36,689 nucleotides of DNA from Pseudomonadota bacterium (lineage in GTDB: Bacteria > Pseudomonadota > Gammaproteobacteria > JAKAQQ01): the NCBI GenBank assembly GCA_021828045.1, contig JAKATI010000009.1, positions 1 to 36,689 of the forward strand, read 5' to 3'. The position numbers were made by a program, and so were the translations under genes. The notes below the pieces were generated by a model, which saw only the letters and a program-made list of their open reading frames with translations, was not told the DNA's origin and searched no databases. Positions 16,339 through 23,791 of this stretch are shown here, piece by piece; position 1 is the first letter of the stretch, and each line of letters begins with the position of its first letter.

Positions 16339-17781
16339 TCAAATCACGCGTGAGTATTGCGGGATCCGCTCGCGCTTGAGGTAGCGGTCAAAGATCATGC
16401 AGAGATTGCGAACCAGCAAACGTCCCTTGGGAGTGACCCGGATTTCCCGGTCTTCCATCGAGAGGAGACCCAGCGCCTCCAGCTCGGCCAGCTCTCGAAG
16501 CTCGTCCTGGAAATAGGCTTTGAACCGGATCCCGTGGCATTCCTCGATCTCCGGGATGGAAATCCGGAACTGGCAGGCCAGGGAATGGATGAGGGCGCGG
16601 CGCAGGCGATCATCCGGGGCCAGGACGATGCCGCGGAAGATCGGCAGGCGGTTTTGGTCGATTCTTTGGTAATAGGGATCGAGGGTCCTGAAGTTTTGGC
16701 TATAGCTCGCACCCATCATGCCAATGGCGGAGATCCCGAAGCCGATCAGGTTGCATTCTGGATGGGTGGAATATCCCTGGAAATTTCTATGGAGACGGTT
16801 CTCCCGCTGAGCGACGGCCAACGCATCATTTGCCCGCGCAAAGTGATCCATCCCGATATAGTGATAACCCGCACGGGTCAACTTCACGACGGCACACCGG
16901 AGGATCTCGAGTTTCGTCTCGGGGGGCGGCAGATCTCGAGCGTCAATCTTTTGCTGGGGGCGAAAAAGATTGGGGAGATGGGCATAGTTGTAAAGGGCAA
17001 TCCGGTCGGGATCGATGGCCAGGATCTGGTCCAGTGTCCGCTCAAAGCTTTCAACCGATTGCGCCGGCAACCCGTAGATCAGATCCAGGTTGATGGAGCG
17101 AAAGCCCGATTGGCGAGCGGTCTCCACGACCCGCAGGGTCTCTTCTTCGGATTGGATCCGGTGGACCTTTTTCTGGACCTGGGGATCGAAATCCTGGACT
17201 CCGATACTGACGCGGTTAAATCCCAGAGACCGCAGGAACTCCACCGTCTCCCGGTCAACCGTTCGGGGATCCACTTCGATTGAGTATTCTCCTTGCTCGT
17301 CATCCGCAAGTGAGAACCGGTTCCGGATGGCTTTCATGAGAACGGCCATCTGTTCCCGGTCCAGATAAGTGGGTGTTCCTCCACCCCAATGCAGTTGGCT
17401 CACCCGCCGCCCCGCCTTGAACCGCAAGCTCTGGAGGTCCAGTTCCCGCAGGAGGTAGTCGAGGTACTTCGCGGCCTTGTCCCGGTTCCGGGTCACGATC
17501 TTGTTGCAGGCACAGTAAAAGCACAGATGCGCACAGAACGGGATGTGAAAATACAGCGACAGATCGCGTGGCTGCGGGGCCTCCTCCTCCTGGACCACGC
17601 AGTCCTGGTAAGCCTGCTCATTGAAATCCCCGGAAAAATGGTTGGCGGTTGGATAGGACGTGTAACGGGGGCCCGGGCGATCCAGCCGACGAATGAGTTC
17701 GCCATCGAAGATCACGGTCTGGAGAGTCTCCGCCGAAGGAGTCTCGGGCGGAGGGGGCGATGGATCCGCGTGGCTCTGCAT
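16339..17781 (-). CDS. hemN: Oxygen-independent coproporphyrinogen III dehydrogenase (radical SAM)
   Basis: Anaerobic heme-synthesis enzyme that oxidatively decarboxylates coproporphyrinogen III to protoporphyrinogen IX using a [4Fe-4S] cluster and S-adenosylmethionine. The 480-residue product has the cluster motif Cys83-x3-Cys87-x2-Cys90, followed by Cys92 (PFCAHLCFYCAC), preceded by GPRYTSYPTANHF, and later LHWGGGTPTYL and INLDLIYGLPAQ. Its length and N-terminal region fit HemN and not the HemW paralogue. ATG 17781 is favoured; in-frame starts at 17833 and 17862 would run through the FNR-box region. Its upstream region is shared with the divergent fnr and holds a perfect FNR box, so oxygen-dependent control is likely. 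Confidence 0.95.
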   Translation of the reverse strand: MQSHADPSPPPPETPSAETLQTVIFDGELIRRLDRPGPRYTSYPTANHFSGDFNEQAYQDCVVQEEEAPQPRDLSLYFHIPFCAHLCFYCACNKIVTRNRDKAAKYLDYLLRELDLQSLRFKAGRRVSQLHWGGGTPTYLDREQMAVLMKAIRNRFSLADDEQGEYSIEVDPRTVDRETVEFLRSLGFNRVSIGVQDFDPQVQKKVHRIQSEEETLRVVETARQSGFRSINLDLIYGLPAQSVESFERTLDQILAIDPDRIALYNYAHLPNLFRPQQKIDARDLPPPETKLEILRCAVVKLTRAGYHYIGMDHFARANDALAVAQRENRLHRNFQGYSTHPECNLIGFGISAIGMMGASYSQNFRTLDPYYQRIDQNRLPIFRGIVLAPDDRLRRALIHSLACQFRISIPEIEECHGIRFKAYFQDELRELAELEALGLLSMEDREIRVTPKGRLLVRNLCMIFDRYLKRERIPQYSRVI

Positions 17782-17810
17782 GCAAGTTCCATGCGCTATG
17801 AAATCTACCC

Positions 17811-17816
17811 ATTCTA
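17811..17816 (-). promoter_or_regulatory. Candidate -10 element of hemN
   Basis: Minus strand TAGAAT at 17816-17811 (five of six consensus bases) would start transcription near 17804, 23 bases before the preferred hemN ATG. The FNR box centre would then lie about 50 bp upstream of the start point, in the range used by some activated promoters but not at the classical -41.5. Confidence 0.4.
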
Positions 17817-17848
17817 TTCCCGAAGGCGGGTTCATGGTAATATCACGC

Positions 17849-17862
17849 TTGATCCGCATCAA
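17849..17862. promoter_or_regulatory. Perfect FNR/Anr box between hemN and fnr
   Basis: TTGATCCGCATCAA matches the FNR consensus TTGAT-N4-ATCAA in all ten defined positions. It lies in the gap between divergent hemN and fnr. On the fnr side a TAATAT -10-like element (17838-17843) would place the fnr start point inside the box, so FNR should repress its own gene. On the hemN side the box is upstream of the candidate promoter. Confidence 0.85.
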
Positions 17863-17899
17863 GATTTTGGTTCAGCGCCAGGCCGGAGGGGCATGTTCG

Positions 17900-18709
17900 A
17901 TGGCCGCCCGTGTTGATCGCACCCATCCCGTTTTCAGCCTGGAAAGCCTGAGAGCGGCTTGTTCGACCTGCGGATTGGTGGAACTGTGCTTGCCTCTGGG
18001 ACTCTCGGCTGCGGAAATCGGACGGATCGATGCGATCGTTCGGCGCCGGCGCAAGGTCCGGAAAAACGAGGCACTCTATCACGCCGGCGCGGTTTGCCGT
18101 GCCCTCTATGCGGTGCGGGTGGGCTTTTTCAAGACCCGTGATCCGGAAAGTTCCGGGTCCTGCCGGGTTTTTGGTTTTCACATGGCCGGAGAACTCCTCG
18201 GTCTGGATGGCATCGCGGGGGGGTCGCATACCTGCGAAGCCGTTGCACTTGAAGACAGTGAGGTCTGTGAGGTTTCTTTTGAGGACCTGGAAGTCCTCAG
18301 CCGGGAACTGCCTGCCCTTCAAAAACGTTTTCACCAGATCCTGAGCCGGGAGATCCAGCGCGATCACCAGATCATGCGTCTTTTGACCTGTAAAACGGCG
18401 GAGCAACGTTTGGCCGTATTCTTGCTGGATCTTTCCGAACGGTACCACAGCCGTGGATACTCCCCTTCCTCGTTCCATCTGCGCATGTCACGCGAGGAAA
18501 TCGGAAGTTACCTCGGGCTCCAGCTGGAAACAGTGAGCCGGTTATTCTCGAATTTCAGAAAGCGGGGATTGATCGAAGTCGATCGCCGTCATCTGACCCT
18601 GATCGACTTCCCCGAACTCCAGAGGATTGCAACCGACGCGGATCCGGCCGAATCCGATGCTTCTGGATTTTTCGCGGAATCCGGATCGTCTCCTCGCAGC
18701 AGGATTTAG
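17900..18709 (+). CDS. fnr: FNR-type oxygen-responsive transcriptional regulator
   Basis: CRP/FNR-family activator and repressor that senses oxygen through a [4Fe-4S] cluster. The 269-residue product has Cys21-x2-Cys24-x5-Cys30 near the N-terminus plus Cys123 (EVCEV) in the position of the fourth ligand of E. coli FNR, so it should be a true oxygen sensor and not a cysteine-less relative. A cyclic-nucleotide-binding beta-roll (about 45-150) and dimer helix follow, then a helix-turn-helix with MSREEIGSYLGLQLETVSRL; the ExxSR pattern is that of proteins reading TTGAT half sites. ATG 17900 has GGAGGGG (17884-17890) upstream. Its TAG stop overlaps the TAA stop of convergent doxX. Confidence 0.94.
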   Translation: MAARVDRTHPVFSLESLRAACSTCGLVELCLPLGLSAAEIGRIDAIVRRRRKVRKNEALYHAGAVCRALYAVRVGFFKTRDPESSGSCRVFGFHMAGELLGLDGIAGGSHTCEAVALEDSEVCEVSFEDLEVLSRELPALQKRFHQILSREIQRDHQIMRLLTCKTAEQRLAVFLLDLSERYHSRGYSPSSFHLRMSREEIGSYLGLQLETVSRLFSNFRKRGLIEVDRRHLTLIDFPELQRIATDADPAESDASGFFAESGSSPRSRI

Positions 18710-19044
18710 GTACTGGCCAGGACCAAAAGCCCCCCGGCAAATGCCAGATCGCTCATGAGCAGGATGACCTGGGTGGGGTTGGCGAAGTCCAGGTGGAAAA
18801 TCACGGCTGCCGTGATGCTGAACAAGGCAAGCACGAAGGCCGCAAGGCGCATGCCCCGGCCGGCCAGGATCATGAGGCCCCCGCCCAGCTCCAATGCGAT
18901 GACGAAAGGAAGCAGCCAGGCGGCCAGCCCATAGGCCGCCATGTAGGTCTCCATCCCGTTGTAATCAAATATCTTCTGGATCGCGGAGATGATAAAGATC
19001 TGGGCCAGCAAGATCCGGCCGGCAACCCGCAAGGTAGTACGCAT
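18706..19044 (-). CDS. DoxX-family membrane protein
   Basis: Small integral membrane protein of 112 residues with four predicted membrane helices: residues around VAGRILLAQIFIISAIQKI, MAAYGLAAWLLPFVIALEL, GMRLAAFVLALFSITAAVIF, and VILLMSDLAFAGGLLVLAS. It matches the DoxX/DUF417-like fold, including the F-D-Y-N-G segment after helix 1. Members include the small subunit of archaeal thiosulfate:quinone oxidoreductase, but most bacterial relatives have no assigned function, and no partner doxD is visible. The ATG at 19044 gives the family-typical start; the frame continues upstream without homology. Stop codons of doxX and fnr overlap on opposite strands. Confidence 0.85.
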   Translation of the reverse strand: MRTTLRVAGRILLAQIFIISAIQKIFDYNGMETYMAAYGLAAWLLPFVIALELGGGLMILAGRGMRLAAFVLALFSITAAVIFHLDFANPTQVILLMSDLAFAGGLLVLAST

Positions 19045-19150
19045 GACCAAGTCCGTCCGAAGGAGGGGCGCGATAGGAAAATACCAAAAAACCGGTGACC
19101 CGGCAAATCGTGGCCCCAGGCACGGGGCTCCGGGAAGCGGCTCACGGCGC

Positions 19151-20272
19151 TCAAGGGCCCGGGGTTCCATTCCGGGTCGGCTGGCGATGCCGTGAAAGGG
19201 CCCAGGCCACATGCTCACGGACCATGGAATCCGGATGGTTTGCCCGTCCGGACAGGGCGGCCATGACCTCGGGTGTACCGGGGGCGTTTCCCAAGGCAAC
19301 GGCCACGTTTCTCAACCACCCCAGATAACCCGCCCGTCGCAAGGCGCTCCCGCGTGTCTTCTCATCGAACTCGGCCGCGCTCCACTTCAGGAGCGGGGCC
19401 AGTTCCGGAGCCAGCAGGTCGGTTCTTGGAGCAAACTCCGGGAGGGTGTGCTTTCGGGCAAATTTGTTCATCGGGCAGACCAGCTGGCAGTCATCGCATC
19501 CAAAGATCCGGTTCCCGATCAGTGGCCGCAACTCGACGGGAATGGGGCCCCGGTTCTCGATGGTAAGGTAGGAAATGCACCGTCGGGCGTCGAGTTGGTA
19601 CGGTTTCACAATGGCGCGTGTCGGGCAGACATCCAGACAGGCCCGGCAATGTCCGCAATGGTCGATGCCCGGCAGGTCGGGCATGAGAGGCAGGGTCGTC
19701 AGGATCTCTCCCAGGAAGAAGTAGGAGCCGGCCTTGGGGGCAATCAGGTTGGTATGTTTCCCCATCCAGCCCAAGCCGGCGTTTTGCGCCAGCGGTTTTT
19801 CCATGACCGGACCCGAGTCCACAAAAACCCGGTAGCCGTGTGGAGCCCCATATCGGGCCAGTTCTTCAGCCAGTTGCCCCAGTTTTTTTCGCATCACCCG
19901 GTGGTAATCCCGCCCCAGGGCATACTGGGCAATGTAGGCTCGTGCCGGCTCCTGTAACAGCCGGGCCCGGCTCGGATCCGGCTTTCCGTAATCACAGGCG
20001 ACCGAAATGACCCGGATGGTCTCCGGGAACCACCGCGCCGGGTTTGCGCGATCCAAACCGTATTTCGAGAGATAAGTCATCGTGCCGTGATAGCCGAGTT
20101 CCAGCCACTGGTTCAACCGGTGGGCGGCGATCGGGAGTTGTGGACGTGAAACGCCAGTGGCCGAAAAACCCAGTCGGCGAGCGCTCTGGTCCAGGACCAC
20201 GCGCCACGGTTCGGATGGAGGGGAATGCCCGGGCTGGAGAAGTCGAGAAATCGCGGTCTCCGGATTCGTCAA
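19151..20272 (-). CDS. queG: Epoxyqueuosine reductase
   Basis: Cobalamin- and iron-sulfur-dependent enzyme for the last step of queuosine synthesis in the wobble base of tRNAs for Tyr, His, Asn and Asp. Visible are two [4Fe-4S] motifs typical of the family (CGHCRACLDVCPTRAI and CDDCQLVCPMNKF), the substrate region with GYHGTMTYLSKY and GWMGKHTNLI, and a C-terminal HEAT-like segment near the end. The start is uncertain. TTG 20272 gives 373 residues, close to the usual ~380; GTG 20323 and TTG 20356 are further upstream in frame, but the added codons look non-coding and the last would overlap divergent nnr. The queG/nnr divergent arrangement is that of E. coli. Confidence 0.93.
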   Translation of the reverse strand: MTNPETAISRLLQPGHSPPSEPWRVVLDQSARRLGFSATGVSRPQLPIAAHRLNQWLELGYHGTMTYLSKYGLDRANPARWFPETIRVISVACDYGKPDPSRARLLQEPARAYIAQYALGRDYHRVMRKKLGQLAEELARYGAPHGYRVFVDSGPVMEKPLAQNAGLGWMGKHTNLIAPKAGSYFFLGEILTTLPLMPDLPGIDHCGHCRACLDVCPTRAIVKPYQLDARRCISYLTIENRGPIPVELRPLIGNRIFGCDDCQLVCPMNKFARKHTLPEFAPRTDLLAPELAPLLKWSAAEFDEKTRGSALRRAGYLGWLRNVAVALGNAPGTPEVMAALSGRANHPDSMVREHVAWALSRHRQPTRNGTPGP

Positions 20273-20338
20273 ATCGCGAGGTATCCAGTATGCTAGCAGA
20301 CGGTCGGGTGCCGGCTTGTTCACCCTGGAAGTTGCCGC

Positions 20339-21892
20339 ATGCCAAACCGGATGCAATATTCAGATGCGGGATCGGGGGCCGTGGCGCAGCTGTTTTCACC
20401 CCGCGAGGTCCGGGCACTCGAAGAATGGGTTCGAAACACGCACGGGATTGACCCCCTGCATCTCATGGAAAGGGCAGGGGAGGCTTCGCTGCGCTGGATT
20501 CGGAAACGCTGGCCGACGATTCGGCGGATCGGGATCCTCACGGGTACCGGCAATAATGGAGGAGATGGGCTGGTCCTGGCCAGGCTGGCACAGGGAGAGG
20601 GGTATGAGGTGAAAGTATTCTTGACCGGCCCGATCCGTTCCGAACCCGCCCGGACGATGTGGTCTCGCTTGAGGTCGCAACCCGTCCCGTTCGAAACCCA
20701 CACGGAATCTGCCACCTACAAACCCGAGCTGTGGGTGGATGGATTGTTGGGGATTGGGATGAACCGTCCGCCCGAAGGAGCCAGCCTGGAAGCCATTCAT
20801 TTCCTGAACCAGACCCATGTGCCCGTTCTTTCCCTCGATATTCCCTCCGGACTAGATGCCGGAACCGGATCTTTGCCCGGAGGGGCGGGTAGTGCGGTTT
20901 GTGCGTCTTCGACCTTGACTTTCCTGTGCTGGAAACGCGGCCTGTTCACCGGTGAGGCCGCCAATCAGGTGGGTTGTGATTTAGTGCTGGATGACCTGGG
21001 GCTCCCCGATTCCGCCTGGTCACGCGAGGCAACGGGTGCCTCCCTGTTGTCGCAGGGAGAGTTGAGCGTTTCGCTGCCGGCGCGGCAACGGGTTTCTCAG
21101 AAAGGGGATTACGGACGTCTTTTGATTGCAGGGGGCGGGCCGGGAATGGGAGGTGCCATCCGGCTGGCGGCTGAGGGTGCCCTCCGGGCGGGCGCCGGAC
21201 TGGTTTCCGTGGTGACACACCCGGAGCATGTCGCCGGATTGCTGGCAGCCCGACCCGAAGCCATGATCCATGGCTCCGGGACTGGAGAGATTCCACAACA
21301 CCTGCTGGAGCGGGCGGATGTCGCGGTGGTGGGCTGTGGGGCGGGCCAGGAAGAGTGGGGCCGTCTCATGTGTGAGCAGATGATGGACTGGCCCGGTCCG
21401 GTCGTGGTGGATGCAGACGGACTGAACTGGCTGGCACGCTTCCCCCGGAAGCGGGGTCGCTGGATCCTCACGCCCCATCCCGGGGAGGCGGCACGGCTTC
21501 TCGGGCTTCCGGTCTCGACGATCCAGGGCGACCGGTTTTCCGCCTGCAGCCGGTTGGCTGAACGCTACGGTGCGATCGCGGTCCTCAAAGGTGCGGGAAG
21601 CCTGATTTCCGGTCCCCTCATCCGTGTCTGTCCCTACGGCAATCCCGGGATGGCGAGTGGCGGCATGGGTGACCTCTTGGCAGGACTCATTGGAGGATTG
21701 GCGGCTCAGAGGCTGCCACTGGAACAGGCGGCCTCCATGGGTGTTTTGGTGCATGCACTGGCAGGTGATCGCGCAGCTCAGGCGGGTGGCGAACGAGGGC
21801 TTCTGGCCACCGACCTCCTTCCGCAGGTGCAAGCCCTGGTCAATCCGGTTCCGGCCCACTGTCAGAGGATTGTGAAACATGATTCAAATTAA
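20339..21892 (+). CDS. nnr: Bifunctional NAD(P)H-hydrate epimerase / ADP-dependent dehydratase
   Basis: Repairs damaged NADHX and NADPHX: the N-terminal YjeF_N domain (about 15-220) epimerises the hydrates and the C-terminal ribokinase-like YjeF_C domain (about 245-510) dehydrates them with ADP. Evidence includes GILTGTGNNGGDGLVLAR and DIPSGLDAGTG in the first half, and KGDYGRLLIAGGGPGMGGAI, WILTPHPGEAARLL and the catalytic GNPGMASGGMGDLLAGLIGG in the second. The 517-residue length is normal for the fused form. ATG 20339 has GGAAG about eight bases upstream; ATG 20351 is an alternative. The 3' end overlaps tsaE by 14 bp, implying translational coupling. Confidence 0.96.
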   Translation: MPNRMQYSDAGSGAVAQLFSPREVRALEEWVRNTHGIDPLHLMERAGEASLRWIRKRWPTIRRIGILTGTGNNGGDGLVLARLAQGEGYEVKVFLTGPIRSEPARTMWSRLRSQPVPFETHTESATYKPELWVDGLLGIGMNRPPEGASLEAIHFLNQTHVPVLSLDIPSGLDAGTGSLPGGAGSAVCASSTLTFLCWKRGLFTGEAANQVGCDLVLDDLGLPDSAWSREATGASLLSQGELSVSLPARQRVSQKGDYGRLLIAGGGPGMGGAIRLAAEGALRAGAGLVSVVTHPEHVAGLLAARPEAMIHGSGTGEIPQHLLERADVAVVGCGAGQEEWGRLMCEQMMDWPGPVVVDADGLNWLARFPRKRGRWILTPHPGEAARLLGLPVSTIQGDRFSACSRLAERYGAIAVLKGAGSLISGPLIRVCPYGNPGMASGGMGDLLAGLIGGLAAQRLPLEQAASMGVLVHALAGDRAAQAGGERGLLATDLLPQVQALVNPVPAHCQRIVKHDSN

Positions 21893-22289
21893 GAACCTGG
21901 AAACGATGGACCGACTGGCCGGCCGTCTGGCCAAGATTGCGGGCTTGAATCCCCGGGTGGTCTATCTTCGGGGACCTTTGGGTGTTGGAAAAACGACGCT
22001 GGTCCGCTATTGGCTCCGGCATCTCGGAATCGAGGGGAGGATCCGCAGCCCGACCTTTACGATCCTCGAATGCTATGAGCGGGAGGATGCGATGCTTGTG
22101 CACGCCGACCTGTTCCGTATCGGAGGGGCGGGAGAGCTCCTGAATACGGGCTTGCTCGATTTTTGGGGAAGTGCGCTTCTTTTGATCGAGTGGCCGGAAA
22201 GAGGAGGGGCAGCAACTCCTCCGGCAGACTGGGAGATCAAGATCACTTTTGGAGCAGAGGGGGAGGAGAGGCGTTTGGTATTTTCATAA
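21879..22289 (+). CDS. tsaE: tRNA threonylcarbamoyladenosine biosynthesis ATPase
   Basis: P-loop ATPase that works with TsaB, TsaC and TsaD to make t6A37 in ANN-decoding tRNAs. The 136-residue product has the Walker A motif GPLGVGKTT (about 33-41), the following SPTFTILECYE with the conserved Ser-Pro-Thr/Ser-[YF], the DLFRI motif and LLIEWPER, all diagnostic of the family. It is slightly shorter than E. coli TsaE (153). It starts inside the 3' end of nnr. After its stop the sequence becomes sharply AT-rich for about 130 bp. Confidence 0.96.
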   Translation: MIQIKNLETMDRLAGRLAKIAGLNPRVVYLRGPLGVGKTTLVRYWLRHLGIEGRIRSPTFTILECYEREDAMLVHADLFRIGGAGELLNTGLLDFWGSALLLIEWPERGGAATPPADWEIKITFGAEGEERRLVFS

Positions 22290-22423
22290 ATATATGATTT
22301 TTAATATAAAAATGTAAAAATCAAAAGTTTTTAATGAAGTGATTCCGGTATCCATATGAGATACTTGATAATTAGTTTTAGATATGCTTAGCTAAAGCAT
22401 GGTCATGCCCGGGTTATAGGCTC
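22290..22423 (+). other. AT-rich intergenic island before amiB
   Basis: About 130 bp with far lower G+C than the coding DNA on either side, densest in the first ~110 bp. It holds TGATTTTT and AAAAATCA as inverted arms (about 22297-22325), a six-pair stem ATGCTT/AAGCAT near 22385-22401, and sigma-70-like words such as TTGATA (22365-22370) and GATAAT (22367-22372). It likely contains the amiB promoter and could be an IHF or H-NS-type binding target, but I cannot fix a single -35/-10 pair. Confidence 0.5.
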
Positions 22424-23743
22424 GTGCGAAAAGGAATCTGGTTTTTGCTGGTTGCCGTGCTGGCCAGCCATCCGGTATGGGGCCGGGTCTGGCTTCGTGG
22501 AATTCGCCTGGAAACCCGCCTCCAGGCGACAGAAATCCGCATCCAGCTGTCCAAACCGGTCCATCACACTCTTTTCACGCTGGGCGATCCCAACCGGCTC
22601 GTCGTGGACTTGCGGGGTGCGCGTCCGGGTCCCTTCCGGATGCCGGCGGGCCTGGGGCTGGTCCGGGATGTCCGCGTGGGCCAGCATACCCATATGCTGC
22701 GTCTGGTTTTCGATTTGCGCCAACCTGTGCTTCCCCAGTCCTTTTACCAGTCCGGGGCTCATCCCGGCCAACTGGTCCTGGTTCTCCGGCCGTGGGGGGC
22801 GATCCGGCCGGTGATCCGCCTGGACCGCTTACCGGTCCGCCCGCATCGGGTCGTGGTCTGTCTCGATCCGGGGCACGGCGGGATCGACTCCGGTGCCATT
22901 GGCCCGAATGGGCTTATGGAAAAAGTCGTGACCTTGTCGGTTGGCCTCGATACCCGGGCGCTTCTCAGGGGAATCCCCGGTCTGCGGGTGGTTATGACGC
23001 GGACCGGAGATTACTACGTGGGTTTGCGCCAGCGGCGGGAAATCTGTGAGCGTGCGCATGGAAGCCTGTTTGTGGCCATTCACGCGGATTCCTATCCGGT
23101 CCGGGTAGTCGATGGTGCCACGGTTTTTGCCCTTTCCCAGCATGGGGCGACGGATGCCGAAGCCCGTTGGCTGGCCCACAGTGAAAACAGTGTCCGGACG
23201 CGTTACGGTCACGTCTACTCGGTGGATTTGAGAAACAAGAGTCCAACCCTGCGTGCTGTATTGCTGAACCTGGCCCAGTCGGCAACCATCCACCAGAGTC
23301 TCAAGCTGGGTGCTGACCTCATCCAGGAGCTGTCGGCATTCCAGGTCCCCTTGCATCGGGGCTACGTTGCACAAGCCAACTTTGCGGTTTTGCGGGATCC
23401 TGTGGTGCCTTCGGTCCTGATTGAATGTGGTTTCATCTCCAATCCTTGGCAAGCCCGGGAACTGGCCGACCCGCAGTTCCGGGAACGCATTGCCCGTGCG
23501 ATCGCAAAAGGGATCCTCAAGTACCTGTACCAGAATCATCGTACACGGACAGTGCTGGTCGAGGCCCGCGAGAAATACCCTCGTCATTACGTCGTCCGGT
23601 CCGGAGATACGCTGGACGGCATTGCGCAGCGGTATCACGTGGCGGTCCGGCGGCTCGAAATCCTGAACCATCTGCCCGGGTCGCGCCTGTTCCCAGGACA
23701 GGTGCTGGCCATCCCGGCTGACACCACCACAAGTTCGGGATAG
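22424..23743 (+). CDS. amiB: N-acetylmuramoyl-L-alanine amidase with AMIN and LysM domains (AmiB type)
   Basis: Periplasmic zinc amidase that cuts septal peptidoglycan during cell separation. The 439-residue product has an N-terminal signal peptide (about 1-20), an AMIN targeting domain (about 21-125), a catalytic Amidase_3 domain (about 145-370) with DPGHGGIDSGA, the zinc-ligand glutamate in GLMEKVVTLS, HADS, and the catalytic VLIECGF, and one C-terminal LysM domain (about 390-434, HYVVRSGDTLDGIAQRYHV). It starts with GTG; only a weak TAGG-like ribosome site precedes it. Position between tsaE and mutL is that of amiB. The LysM domain distinguishes it from E. coli AmiC. Activation by EnvC-like factors is inferred from the family. 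Confidence 0.93.
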   Translation: MRKGIWFLLVAVLASHPVWGRVWLRGIRLETRLQATEIRIQLSKPVHHTLFTLGDPNRLVVDLRGARPGPFRMPAGLGLVRDVRVGQHTHMLRLVFDLRQPVLPQSFYQSGAHPGQLVLVLRPWGAIRPVIRLDRLPVRPHRVVVCLDPGHGGIDSGAIGPNGLMEKVVTLSVGLDTRALLRGIPGLRVVMTRTGDYYVGLRQRREICERAHGSLFVAIHADSYPVRVVDGATVFALSQHGATDAEARWLAHSENSVRTRYGHVYSVDLRNKSPTLRAVLLNLAQSATIHQSLKLGADLIQELSAFQVPLHRGYVAQANFAVLRDPVVPSVLIECGFISNPWQARELADPQFRERIARAIAKGILKYLYQNHRTRTVLVEAREKYPRHYVVRSGDTLDGIAQRYHVAVRRLEILNHLPGSRLFPGQVLAIPADTTTSSG

Positions 23744-23791
23744 GGATCGTGCGATTTGCCGGGCCTCGGGCGGGGTGCCTGGCGTTACACT

